A stretch of 13,754 bases of DNA from Phascolarctobacterium sp. (GCA_019417125.1 DXVZ01000148.1:1-13754); one strand, 5' to 3'; positions 6,496-13,732 are shown, counted from the stretch's first letter. Notes: a model not told the origin generated them from the sequence alone. A program made the numbers and translations.

Positions 6496-6560
6496 TAAAA
6501 TCCGGCAAAAAATAAATTTTTTAAAATTTTGAGTTAATTTTTGTACAGAAGGTTACAGAA

Positions 6561-6599
6561 AAAAGTCCGGAAATGCCATATCGGCAAATCCGGACTTTT
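6561..6599 (-). terminator. Terminator of the dcuC-hydrolase-icd operon
   Basis: AAAAGTCCGGA (6561-6571) and TCCGGACTTTT (6589-6599) are perfect 11-base complements, with a further TGCC/GGCA stem inside (6574-6577 and 6583-6586). It begins 5 bases past the icd stop codon. On the minus strand it ends in TTTTTT. Confidence 0.9.
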
Positions 6600-6604
6600 A
6601 AACA

Positions 6605-7819
6605 TTATTTATAAATTGCTTCCAGTTTTTTACGTATTGCCTGCAAAAATTCTAAAGAAGACACTTTAGTAGTCGGCGTACTCTTTTCCCACATAGCAAT
6701 TAAGTCGCCCGTCATAATGCCTTCTTCGATAGTATCAACAGCTGCTTGTTCAAGCTGTTGGGCAAATGCGCATAACTCAGGAAGATTATCTATTTCACCG
6801 CGTTTTTTTAATGCCCCAGTCCAAGCAAAAAGTGTTGCCATAGGATTGGTAGATGTTTCTTCGCCGCGTAAAAAACGATAATAGTGCTGTGTTACTGTAC
6901 CATGTGCCGCTTCGTATTCGTAAACACCTTCAGGCGATACAAGAACAGAAGTCATCATTGCCAGCGAACCGAACGCAGTAGAAACCATATCGCTCATTAC
7001 GTCACCGTCATAATTTTTGCACGCCCAAATAAAACCGCCTTTAGAGCGGATTACACGCGCAACAGCATCATCAATGAGAGTGTAAAAATATTCTATACCT
7101 GCTTTTTCAAAGCGTTCTTTATATTCAGTATCATAGATGTGCTGAAAAATATTTTTAAAAGTTTGGTCATAAATTTTAGAGATCGTATCTTTGCTGCCAA
7201 ACCATAAATTTTGCCGTGTTTCTAATGCATATTCAAAGCAGCAGTGCGCAAACGATTTAATAGAAATATCTTTGTTGTATTGCGCTTGCAAAACGCCAGC
7301 TCCGTCAAAATCAAAAATGGTTTCGCGCCAACTGCTTCCATCAGCACCTGCAAAAACAAGTTCTGCCTTACCGGGGGCAATTACTCTGTGTTCAGTAGCT
7401 TTATAAACATCGCCATAAGCATGGCGGGCTACAGTTATGGGCAAGCGCCAAGATTTCACGGCAGGGGATATTCCGCTCACTACAATTGGTTTTCTAAAAA
7501 CCGTACCATCCAAAATAGCACGTATTGTAGCATTTGGGCTTGCCCACATTTTAGAAAGTTTATATTCTTGCACACGCTGTTCGTTAGCGGTGATGGTTGC
7601 ACATTTTACGGAAACACCGTATTTTTTATTAGCAATGGCAGCATCAACGGTTACTTTATCTGCCGTAGCTTCACGGTTTGGTAAACCTAAATCATAGTAT
7701 TCACTTTTTAAATCTATAAAAGGCAAAATAACTTCGTCTTTAATTTGTTTCCATAAAATACGTGTCATTTCATCGCCGTCCATTTCAACAAGCGGCGTTA
7801 ACATTTTTATTTTTTCCAT
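6605..7819 (-). CDS. icd: Isocitrate dehydrogenase, homodimeric eukaryotic-like type
   Basis: This enzyme oxidatively decarboxylates isocitrate to 2-oxoglutarate. The 404-residue length and sequence match the eukaryotic-like homodimeric class; numbering coincides with human IDH1 over the N-terminal half. Substrate residues are present: Thr77, Ser94, Arg100, Arg109 and Arg132 (in RHAYGD), plus LIDDAVA at 248-254 and NYDGDVMSD at 269-277. The cofactor loop reads AAHGTVTQHYYR (304-315), with Gln311 where NADP-dependent homologues have Arg; the neighbouring His312 remains. Cofactor preference is therefore uncertain. GGAG lies 7 bases before the ATG. The gene is last of three co-directional genes, 21 bases after the hydrolase, and is followed by a strong terminator. 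Its location with a transporter and a hydrolase under a LysR regulator is unusual for a central TCA enzyme. Confidence 0.95.
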   Translation of the reverse strand: MEKIKMLTPLVEMDGDEMTRILWKQIKDEVILPFIDLKSEYYDLGLPNREATADKVTVDAAIANKKYGVSVKCATITANEQRVQEYKLSKMWASPNATIRAILDGTVFRKPIVVSGISPAVKSWRLPITVARHAYGDVYKATEHRVIAPGKAELVFAGADGSSWRETIFDFDGAGVLQAQYNKDISIKSFAHCCFEYALETRQNLWFGSKDTISKIYDQTFKNIFQHIYDTEYKERFEKAGIEYFYTLIDDAVARVIRSKGGFIWACKNYDGDVMSDMVSTAFGSLAMMTSVLVSPEGVYEYEAAHGTVTQHYYRFLRGEETSTNPMATLFAWTGALKKRGEIDNLPELCAFAQQLEQAAVDTIEEGIMTGDLIAMWEKSTPTTKVSSLEFLQAIRKKLEAIYK

Positions 7820-7840
7820 TATACTGCTCCGTTTCTTAAA

Positions 7841-8779
7841 TTATATTTTTTGAAGCCAATTATATATGAGCTTAAAAATTTCAGCACTGTTTTTATCGAG
7901 CATCATAAAATGGCTGTTGCCATTAATGCCTTTATCAGGCAGGCTAAGCCATGTTACCGGAGCGTTAAAGCGCCGCTGCTTTTCAAAATAGGCGCGCATG
8001 TTGGCCTGGTAAATTTCCCAGTTGCTGCCTTTTTCGATATGGCTGCCCCAAATATAAAGCGTGGGAACTAAACAGCATAAATTTTCATCCGACGGCGCGC
8101 TTGAACCTTCGATAATTATGGCCGCCTTAATTTTATGGCTGAATTCTTTCAGCAGCACGCCGGCAAATTCGCTGGCCTGGCTATGAATGATAAGGACGCA
8201 TTCGTCCATTTTCTGCATCAATGCGCGGTAAGCATCGGTAATGGCAGCGTTGTTGGTAGTCCAGCGGGGCACGTTCATTTTCATAAAATCATCAAAACGT
8301 TCTGCCGGAAATTGCGTATCTGCAAAAGCAATTCTTTTTGAAGGATCAGAATTATAAATACTGCCAATCCGGAAATTAGTCCATGCTTCATTTTTGCTGC
8401 GGAATACAGGTTCTGATATGTAAATGTCAGGATATTGGGAAAAACCGCTGCGTCCCCGTTCCATAGCATCAACTACGTAAGTATCAAAACCGTGTTCTAA
8501 AAACAGCTGCAGCCAGCTTTTATTTTCAGTAAGGCTATCTTCCCAAATTGAGCCGCAAACACCGCCTCCGTGCATCAAAATAACAGGATATTTTTGTGCT
8601 GGTTTTTCCATTTTAAAATACTGTACGTACATTTGCCCGGTTTCAAAATCTCCGTTAGGATCAACCAAGCGGACAGGGCCACCTTTAACAAACTGCCTTT
8701 TGTAAATGGGCTTGCCAGAGATTGTTACTTGTTTGCCGCCAATATAAAAACTGCCGATTTCTTTTAACAAAATAGCCAT
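7841..8779 (-). CDS. Alpha/beta-hydrolase (esterase/lactonase-like), cytoplasmic
   Basis: The 312-residue protein shows an alpha/beta-hydrolase fold of the esterase type. It has an oxyanion-hole motif HGGGVCGSIWE starting at residue 70, VDAMERGRSG near 103-112 as in the GRGRS-bearing members, the nucleophile Ser200 in IIHSQAS, a probable acid Glu224 in IEGSS, and the catalytic His290 in GNSHFMM. No signal peptide or membrane segment is seen. The start is taken at the ATG (8779), with GGAG 8 bases upstream; an in-frame GTG three codons earlier overlaps that site and is rejected. It sits between a carboxylate transporter and isocitrate dehydrogenase, 13 and 21 bases away, so its substrate may be an ester or lactone of an imported acid. 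The true substrate is unknown. Confidence 0.85.
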   Translation of the reverse strand: MAILLKEIGSFYIGGKQVTISGKPIYKRQFVKGGPVRLVDPNGDFETGQMYVQYFKMEKPAQKYPVILMHGGGVCGSIWEDSLTENKSWLQLFLEHGFDTYVVDAMERGRSGFSQYPDIYISEPVFRSKNEAWTNFRIGSIYNSDPSKRIAFADTQFPAERFDDFMKMNVPRWTTNNAAITDAYRALMQKMDECVLIIHSQASEFAGVLLKEFSHKIKAAIIIEGSSAPSDENLCCLVPTLYIWGSHIEKGSNWEIYQANMRAYFEKQRRFNAPVTWLSLPDKGINGNSHFMMLDKNSAEIFKLIYNWLQKI

Positions 8780-8792
8780 GATAATCACTCCG

Positions 8793-10052
8793 TTAAATAT
8801 ACATTAAAAGAATCATTGTAATAATTACACAAATAATTGCCCCTAATGCAGTTCTTTTTACAAGTTCCAGCGGGCTTACTTTAGCAAAGCCTGCACAGAT
8901 AATAGCACATCCGGCAATCGGCGACATAGTACGCCCAAGTGCGCCGCTGATAGCAGCCAAACTGCCCAGATTAAGCGCGTTTAGCCCAAGCGTATCGGCA
9001 TGAATTGTAACCGATTGGTTAAAAGCAATGCTTGCCGCCTCGCCACTTCCGCTGATAACACCAAGTAAAAATGGACCGAAAGTAGCGCTTATTTTAGCAA
9101 TAGCCGGAGTATTAATCATTTCCTGAATCATCCAGTCGATAATACCAAGTGATTGCACACCGGAAACAAATACTAAAGCCATGGTAATAATACCAAAAAC
9201 AGTTGCAAAACCATCGCCTGCGCCTTTAAAAAACGCTTTAGAAATTTCCGCCGGACTTTTTCTTGTAGCTAAAAAAGCAGCAGCACAGCCAATTAACATA
9301 GCATGAGAAATAGCAAACTTTTTAAAAAGCGGTACTGTTCCCGTACTGCCTAAAATCAAAATTATCAGCGGCAGCATTGGCACAATAGCCATGATGTAAT
9401 TAATTTTAAAATCTTTTAAATGGTCAAGTGTTTCAGACTGATACCCTTTGTGCTCGCCCTTTGCAAAAGCTACAACAGTTAATGAAATTGCCGTAATAAT
9501 GCCTAAAGTAAGGACAACGTGGTAGTGATTACTGATTACTTCGATAGGCGTAGATTTGGCAACGTCAGCCACGATAGCAATTTGCCCAAAACCAGGGTTA
9601 AGCATAGGCGAACCGTAAGTACCTGCAAAAACAGCAGCGCCTGCCATAGCTGGATGTACACCAGAGCCAATAAGTACCGGTATTAAAATTGCACCTACAG
9701 CAGCAGAACAACCGCCTGCACTTGTAATAGACGTATTAACTAACGCCGTTGCTAATACTGCTCCCGGTACAAGTAAAGGGCCAAGGTTTTTCAGGCTTCT
9801 GGCCAAAAGATAAATTAAATGTTGGTCACATTTAGTAATTTGCAAAACCATAGCAAAACCCATTGCGGCTATAATTGGCTCAATCAGGTTGGCATTTTTC
9901 ATGGATTTACTGAATGCATCAAACGCAACCATAATATTTCCGGAGATAATGGCCATCACAACACCGGAAACAAACAAGACCAGACGTGTTTCATACTGTT
10001 TCATTAAACAGTAAACTGTAATTAAAATAATAATAAATCCGATCCAGAGCAT
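8793..10052 (-). CDS. DcuC-family C4-dicarboxylate (carboxylate) transporter
   Basis: This 419-residue integral membrane protein has about 11-12 hydrophobic segments. Motifs typical of DcuC are a first-half LVPGAVLATALVNTSITSAGG region, AAVGAILIPVLI followed by GVHPAMAGAAVFAGTYGS, and a C-terminal half GSGEAASIAFNQSV and GRTMSPIAGCAII. DcuC proteins move succinate, fumarate or related dicarboxylates, often as exchangers or exporters during anaerobic growth. It is somewhat shorter than E. coli DcuC. GGGAGGG lies 6 bases before the ATG. It is the first gene of the operon, divergent from lysR, and would bring in or exchange the compound the regulator senses. The exact substrate cannot be read from sequence; a tricarboxylate or a hydroxy acid is possible given the neighbouring icd. 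Confidence 0.85.
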   Translation of the reverse strand: MLWIGFIIILITVYCLMKQYETRLVLFVSGVVMAIISGNIMVAFDAFSKSMKNANLIEPIIAAMGFAMVLQITKCDQHLIYLLARSLKNLGPLLVPGAVLATALVNTSITSAGGCSAAVGAILIPVLIGSGVHPAMAGAAVFAGTYGSPMLNPGFGQIAIVADVAKSTPIEVISNHYHVVLTLGIITAISLTVVAFAKGEHKGYQSETLDHLKDFKINYIMAIVPMLPLIILILGSTGTVPLFKKFAISHAMLIGCAAAFLATRKSPAEISKAFFKGAGDGFATVFGIITMALVFVSGVQSLGIIDWMIQEMINTPAIAKISATFGPFLLGVISGSGEAASIAFNQSVTIHADTLGLNALNLGSLAAISGALGRTMSPIAGCAIICAGFAKVSPLELVKRTALGAIICVIITMILLMYI

Positions 10053-10143
10053 AAAGATCCCTCCCAGAGAATCGGTAAAGCTAAAAAAATTAAATGGTTC
10101 CCTGCGGCCGAAGGAAAGAAAACTTATGCTTTCTTATTTATAT

Positions 10144-10171
10144 TGTATATTACTCTATTGCTTATATTCAA
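10144..10171 (-). promoter_or_regulatory. Putative promoter of the dcuC-hydrolase-icd operon
   Basis: On the minus strand TTGAAT (10171-10166) is followed after 16 bases by TATACA (10149-10144), giving a start near 10137 and a leader of about 85 bases. The -35 box is imperfect, as expected for an activator-dependent promoter. The LysR-type dyad at 10194-10208 is centred about 64 bases upstream of this start, the classical LysR recognition position. Confidence 0.5.
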
Positions 10172-10186
10172 ATTGACATTTATAAT
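10158..10186 (+). promoter_or_regulatory. Putative lysR promoter
   Basis: TTGCTT (10158-10163) and a perfect TATAAT (10181-10186) are 17 bases apart on the plus strand, giving a start near 10193. The LysR dyad begins at 10194, so bound regulator would block its own gene. This promoter overlaps the divergent dcuC promoter. Confidence 0.6.
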
Positions 10187-10193
10187 ATTAAAT

Positions 10194-10208
10194 ATAGGTA
10201 AAACCTAT
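10194..10208. promoter_or_regulatory. LysR-type operator (T-N11-A dyad)
   Basis: ATAGGT-AAA-ACCTAT is a perfect 15-base dyad containing the T-N11-A signature (T at 10195, A at 10207). It lies in the 200-base region between dcuC and lysR, at about -64 for the minus-strand operon and at +1 for lysR. Both positions are where a LysR-type protein acts to activate the target and repress itself. Confidence 0.75.
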
Positions 10209-10252
10209 TAATCTATATTTTATATATTAATTTTAGCTATAGGAGGTATGCC

Positions 10253-11176
10253 GTGAGTGAATTGGAATTTAAAGATATTGAATATGTACGTGCAATTGTA
10301 GAAAATAAATCTTTTACAAAAGCCGCGCAATCTTTGTTTATTACTCAGCCTACACTAAGCCAATATATTAAAAACATGCACAAACGTTTAAAAATTAAAG
10401 TATTGCGTACAGAAGGGAAAAATATCACTCTTACGCACGAAGGAACAATTTTTTATGAAAAAGGCCTGCAATTATTACTTGAACGGGATAAACTTTTAAA
10501 TGATATGAATGAAGCGGCACATTCAGGAAAAGGAATTTTAAAACTTGCATTGCCTATTGGGCGCGGCAGCCATATTCTTACAGAAATGCTCCCGGATTTT
10601 AGCAAGCGTTTTCCGCAGGCGGAAATACGTTTGAAAGAAGGCTCATCATTTGAACTGGTTGATAGCGTCGAAAAGGGACTATGCGATTTAGTAATTATTA
10701 ACGAGCCAAGTTTTCCGCTGCATATTGATTATGAAATTTTAGGATATGAAAAAATGCTTTTGGTAATTTCTAAAAAATCTCTTTGGGCAAAATATATTAA
10801 ATATGATAATGAAAATCGTCCTTTTGTAGATTTATGCGATTTTTTGGAAGCACCTTTTATTTTACATAAAAGCAACCAGCATTCTGGACAAATAGAACGT
10901 ATTATCCTAAAAAATGCCGGTTTAAAACCTCATATTATACTTGAAACTAAAAATTTGGAAGCGTCCTATCAGTTAGCTGCCTGCAATTATGGCATAACTT
11001 TTCTTTCAGAATATCATATCAGCCGTTTAACAAAAAATAACGAAACCTATAACTGCCATATTAAAGACCCTATCAGTAATATGGGAATTATTATTGGTTA
11101 TAAAAATAAAGAAAATCTACCTTATTTAGCACGCGAATTTTTAAAAATGGCAAAACAAAAAATGGGGACTTGTTAA
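10253..11176 (+). CDS. LysR-type transcriptional regulator
   Basis: The 307-residue protein has an N-terminal winged helix-turn-helix (about residues 8-66) with FTKAAQSLFITQPTLSQYIK at 21-40, the signature of the family, then a linker helix and a periplasmic-binding-protein-like effector domain from about residue 90. Start: GTG at 10253, with AGGAGG 6 bases upstream; the nearby ATG at 10248 is followed at once by a stop. It is divergent from the dcuC-hydrolase-icd operon, with a T-N11-A dyad between, so it very probably controls that operon in response to a carboxylate. Like that operon, it is AT-rich with codon use different from groEL and serA, so the four genes may have been gained together. 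Effector unknown. Confidence 0.95.
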   Translation: MSELEFKDIEYVRAIVENKSFTKAAQSLFITQPTLSQYIKNMHKRLKIKVLRTEGKNITLTHEGTIFYEKGLQLLLERDKLLNDMNEAAHSGKGILKLALPIGRGSHILTEMLPDFSKRFPQAEIRLKEGSSFELVDSVEKGLCDLVIINEPSFPLHIDYEILGYEKMLLVISKKSLWAKYIKYDNENRPFVDLCDFLEAPFILHKSNQHSGQIERIILKNAGLKPHIILETKNLEASYQLAACNYGITFLSEYHISRLTKNNETYNCHIKDPISNMGIIIGYKNKENLPYLAREFLKMAKQKMGTC

Positions 11177-11193
11177 ATTTTCGGTAAAATAAA

Positions 11194-11244
11194 AACAGCC
11201 TAAAACTCTGCCGCCAAAGCAGGTTTTAAGCTGTTATTTTTGTT
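11194..11244. terminator. Bidirectional terminator between lysR and the bactofilin gene
   Basis: AACAGC (11194-11199) pairs with GCTGTT (11230-11235), and inside it TAAAAC pairs with GTTTTA with TGC/GCA further in. The plus side ends ATTTTTGTTT and the minus side ends TTTTTATTTT, so it can serve both convergent genes. Confidence 0.85.
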
Positions 11245-11255
11245 TACAGGTTTTT

Positions 11256-11672
11256 TTATTTATTTTCTATGCTGTCCAGCTGTGGAGCAGCCGCGCCTTC
11301 CAAGCCGCCGACGTTGCCGCGCAGTACGGCGCCGTTTTCAACCGTTAGTTTTTCACAGCGCACATCGCCGGTAATAACGCTGCTGGCTAAAATTTCCAGC
11401 GTGCCTTTAGCGACGATATTGCCTTCAACCTTGCCGGCAACCGTTACGTTAGTGCCAAATATATTAGCCTTAATGCTGCCGCTTTCGCCGATAACAACGT
11501 CGCTTTCGCTGAACACTATGCCGCTGAAAGTACCGTCGATACGGATAGAACCCTGCGCAGTAATATTTCCGGTAATCTGCGCGCTTTTGCCGATATAAGC
11601 CTCAAAATTATCTACCGCCACTTTTGGCAGGGCGGAATTTGTTTTCGCATTATTGCTGGAAGAACCAAACAT
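11256..11672 (-). CDS. Bactofilin
   Basis: Bactofilins are small cytoskeletal proteins that polymerise without nucleotide into beta-helical filaments and position cell-wall enzymes. The 138-residue protein has a disordered N-terminus (about 1-22), a repetitive beta core of about 25-115 with the family pattern AYIGKSAQITGNITAQGSIR, then VVIGESGSIKANI, VEGNIVAKGTLEI and VRCEKLTVENGAVLRGNV, and a short flexible tail. AAAGGAG lies 7 bases before the ATG. It follows the M23 peptidase gene by 18 bases in one operon. Such pairs occur in several phyla, where the bactofilin localises the peptidase (for example Helicobacter CcmA with Csd proteins, BacA with LmdC), so a role in cell shape or localised wall synthesis is likely. 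Confidence 0.93.
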   Translation of the reverse strand: MFGSSSNNAKTNSALPKVAVDNFEAYIGKSAQITGNITAQGSIRIDGTFSGIVFSESDVVIGESGSIKANIFGTNVTVAGKVEGNIVAKGTLEILASSVITGDVRCEKLTVENGAVLRGNVGGLEGAAAPQLDSIENK

Positions 11673-11690
11673 CTTACTTCTCCTTTAAAA

Positions 11691-12626
11691 CTATCTCATC
11701 AATTGCAGCGGGTCAGAATCCCGGCCGTTGATAATAACCTCGTAATGCAGGTGCGGGCCTGTGCTGTAGCCGCTGCTGCCTACATAACCGATAACTTCAC
11801 CTTTTTCTACATACTGTCCCGGCGAAACCTCAATCGAGGACATATGCCCGTAAGCAGTTTCGTAACCGTAGCCGTGGCTGATTTTTACATAACGGCCGTA
11901 ACCGCTGTACCAGCCTGCGTATTCAACATAACCGGCTGCACCTGCGTAAATAGGCGCGCCGTAATCGTTGCCGATATCGATACCGGGGTGGTAATCATAG
12001 CCACTGCCGGTAAAGGGGTTGCTTCTGCCGCCCCAGCGGGAAGTAATTTCACCGCCTGCGGTAGGCCAAATGTTCGGAGTAGCGTTAAGGCGTGCATTGC
12101 GCTCGTGAAGCTGCGCCAGTAAATCGCCAAGAGCTGCCTTTTTCTGCTGCATTTCAGCCTGCAAGTTTTTGGTCTGCGCCGCATAAACGTCAATCATCGT
12201 AATATCCGCCTGTGCGGAAGGGCCGCCCTTGCCCATGTACTGGCTGCGGTCAATGCCGCCGCGCGAAGGCTGTACCGAAGTGCCGAGCGCCTTGCGTACT
12301 TCGTTTTCCAGTGCGGAAAGCTCAGCCATATCCTTCTGCATTTTTTCGTTTTCCTGCTGTAACTCTGCCAGCTTCTGTTCCTGTGCCGCTTTGTCATTGC
12401 GGTAAGCAATAAGCTCGTTTTGTTCTTTGTGCGCCTGGTAAACAACCATTGAAGATTTTGCTGCAATGCCAATGCCTATTAAAAGCATAATGCCGCAGAC
12501 AATGCCGATTTTTTTCAGCAGGCTTGCGCGGAAGCTGAAGCTTCTTGGCTCTTTGCCGCGGTGCGGAATGAACATAATAGTATATTCGTTATCGACTTTA
12601 CGCTGCTGTCGTTTTAACGGTTCCAT
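11691..12626 (-). CDS. Membrane-anchored M23 family metallopeptidase with coiled coil
   Basis: This is a peptidoglycan endopeptidase (LytM/M23) acting outside the cytoplasmic membrane. In the 311-residue form chosen here: a basic cytoplasmic tail at 1-39 containing MFIPHRGKEPRSF, one membrane helix at about 40-57, a heptad-rich coiled coil at about 62-115, a linker with a second helix, and the M23 domain from about 187. Zn ligands and catalytic residues are intact: His213 and Asp217 (HPGID), His261 (YGHMS), and His292/His294 (PHLHYE). Start: ATG at 12626 with GGAG 10 bases upstream. A longer form from a TTG at 12677 would begin only a few bases after the -10 box and is rejected. The cytoplasmic tail could be the contact for the bactofilin encoded 18 bases downstream. 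Confidence 0.93.
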   Translation of the reverse strand: MEPLKRQQRKVDNEYTIMFIPHRGKEPRSFSFRASLLKKIGIVCGIMLLIGIGIAAKSSMVVYQAHKEQNELIAYRNDKAAQEQKLAELQQENEKMQKDMAELSALENEVRKALGTSVQPSRGGIDRSQYMGKGGPSAQADITMIDVYAAQTKNLQAEMQQKKAALGDLLAQLHERNARLNATPNIWPTAGGEITSRWGGRSNPFTGSGYDYHPGIDIGNDYGAPIYAGAAGYVEYAGWYSGYGRYVKISHGYGYETAYGHMSSIEVSPGQYVEKGEVIGYVGSSGYSTGPHLHYEVIINGRDSDPLQLMR

Positions 12627-12682
12627 GCATAAACTACTCCTAACTGATAAAACTTTATTCTGTCCGATACTACACAAGTACT

Positions 12683-12711
12683 ATTATATTTTCTCACAAA
12701 CCGGCGTAAAA
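12683..12711 (-). promoter_or_regulatory. Putative promoter of the M23-bactofilin operon
   Basis: On the minus strand a perfect TATAAT (12688-12683) has a weak -35 TTTTAC (12711-12706) 17 bases upstream. The start would be near 12676, leaving a leader of about 50 bases to the chosen ATG. This placement is part of the reason for rejecting the longer 328-residue reading of the gene. Confidence 0.55.
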
Positions 12712-12810
12712 AACAACCAAAAAGCAATAAAAATTTGTGAAATCTTGCTAAATTAACATAAATTGCTGTTAAAAAGCATTAAAACAACTTTTCAGAAGCC
12801 CAAAAGCATA

Positions 12811-12846
12811 AAAAAATAAAACTCCGCCTGATAATCAGCGGAGTTT
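12811..12846 (-). terminator. Terminator of the tetR gene
   Basis: AAACTCCGC (12819-12827) and GCGGAGTTT (12838-12846) are perfect complements around a 10-base loop. On the minus strand the stem is followed by TATTTTTTTATG. It starts 8 bases past the tetR stop codon. Confidence 0.9.
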
Positions 12847-12854
12847 GGGTCTAT

Positions 12855-13574
12855 TCACGCCTTGGCGGCATGACCGTTTAAAAAATAGTCTAAGATTGAT
12901 TCTGCCATTTTTTTATCGTCCACGCTGTTGTCAACAACGTGAAAGATGCCGTTGGCGATGCCTGCAAACAGATGGTAGGCACTAAAAATGGCTTCGGTGC
13001 TTAATTCGGATGTTGAAGTAACCATATCGGATACCGGCGGCGCGTCTGCTGTTTTTAAAAAACCATCGTCCTGGCCTTTTTGCAAAATTTCGGCAAGAAT
13101 GTAAACCTCTTCCCACAAAATGGTATAGTAGCGCAAAAGGCGGCGTTCTTCTTCAGGCGAAATATCCGCGCCGTAAAGCGAAGCCATTTTCCAGTTGCCG
13201 CTTTCGTCCAGCGCCGGATGCACGCCTTGGTGTACCGCGTTCAGCTCGTACCAGATGATGCGCCACAGTTCTTTGTTGACACGCAGAAACTTTAACATTT
13301 CATACAAATAAGCGTATAGTTTAGCCGGTATTTCGCTTTCGGCGGCAGTAGCTTTCTTCAGCCGTTCAATAAAGGGCTGATTGCGTCTTTCTATCAGTGT
13401 ATAAAAAAGGTTGTCCTTGTTGCCAAAATATTTATACAGCGTGCCCTTGCCGGTATCAGCGATGCCGATGATTTCATCAAGCGTAGCTTTAGCATAGCCC
13501 CGGCGCGAAAAAACATCTTCCGCCGCTATAAGGATGCGTTCTTTTTTTGGCAGTGCAGCGTCTATGGCAGTCAT
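12855..13574 (-). CDS. TetR/AcrR-family transcriptional regulator
   Basis: The 239-residue protein has the TetR DNA-binding domain at about residues 9-55: KERILIAAEDVFSRRGY, then TLDEIIGIADTGKGTLYKYF (31-50) and GNKDNLFYTLIE. The rest is a helical ligand-binding and dimerisation region with several Trp residues (ELWRIIWYE), as in regulators of drug efflux or lipid genes. The ATG at 13574 is chosen because GGAGG at 13584-13580 is 5 bases upstream. The frame stays open for 33 more codons, but those run across the promoter and lack a ribosome binding site. A divergent plus-strand promoter at 13705-13732 suggests the target gene lies just beyond the right edge. Ligand unknown. Confidence 0.93.
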   Translation of the reverse strand: MTAIDAALPKKERILIAAEDVFSRRGYAKATLDEIIGIADTGKGTLYKYFGNKDNLFYTLIERRNQPFIERLKKATAAESEIPAKLYAYLYEMLKFLRVNKELWRIIWYELNAVHQGVHPALDESGNWKMASLYGADISPEEERRLLRYYTILWEEVYILAEILQKGQDDGFLKTADAPPVSDMVTSTSELSTEAIFSAYHLFAGIANGIFHVVDNSVDDKKMAESILDYFLNGHAAKA

Positions 13575-13626
13575 GGCAGCCTCCGTTAAACAAATTTTTT
13601 CAAGAGCATATTTATAAACCAATTTT

Positions 13627-13655
13627 ATTATAGCATTTTTTAACGCTATAAGCAA
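13627..13655 (-). promoter_or_regulatory. tetR promoter
   Basis: On the minus strand TTGCTT (13655-13650) is followed after 17 bases by a perfect TATAAT (13632-13627), with transcription starting near 13620 and a leader of about 46 bases. An inverted repeat covers both hexamers. Confidence 0.8.
13628..13651. promoter_or_regulatory. Inverted repeat over the tetR promoter (putative autoregulatory operator)
   Basis: TTATAGC (13628-13634) and GCTATAA (13645-13651) are perfect inverted arms with a 10-base spacer. They overlap the -10 and touch the -35 of tetR, so a bound TetR dimer would shut off its own promoter. Part of the arm sequence is forced by the -10 box, so chance cannot be excluded. 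Confidence 0.45.
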
Positions 13656-13660
13656 TTTAC

Positions 13661-13673
13661 TTGTATGATACAA
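13661..13673. promoter_or_regulatory. 13-base perfect palindrome between the divergent promoters
   Basis: TTGTATGATACAA is a perfect odd palindrome (arms TTGTAT/ATACAA) lying just upstream of the tetR -35 box. The half-site TTGTATG recurs at 13744-13750, just beyond the predicted start of the divergent transcript. This is a second candidate operator for the TetR protein or for another regulator of the right-hand gene. Confidence 0.45.
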
Positions 13674-13704
13674 AATTTTGAAGGTGTTTATAAAAAAAAT
13701 AAAT

Positions 13705-13732
13705 TTGACTAATAAACCGTATGCTTTATAAT
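13705..13732 (+). promoter_or_regulatory. Divergent promoter reading out of the right edge
   Basis: TTGACT (13705-13710) and a perfect TATAAT (13727-13732) are 16 bases apart on the plus strand, with transcription starting near 13739. No start codon with a ribosome binding site is present before the window ends, so the gene lies outside. Its position divergent from tetR makes it the likely TetR target. Confidence 0.65.

Noticed and set aside
10096..10120. Possible hairpin (TTCC...CGGCCG...GGAA) in the dcuC leader
   Set aside because: The arms are only 4 bases with an unpaired gap, and there is no U-tract or conserved aptamer feature, so neither a riboswitch nor an attenuator is supported.
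11885..12472. Alternative frames inside the M23 gene (about 92-102 codons)
   Set aside because: They overlap a gene with all M23 catalytic motifs intact, lack ribosome binding sites and show Arg/Ala-rich shadow composition.
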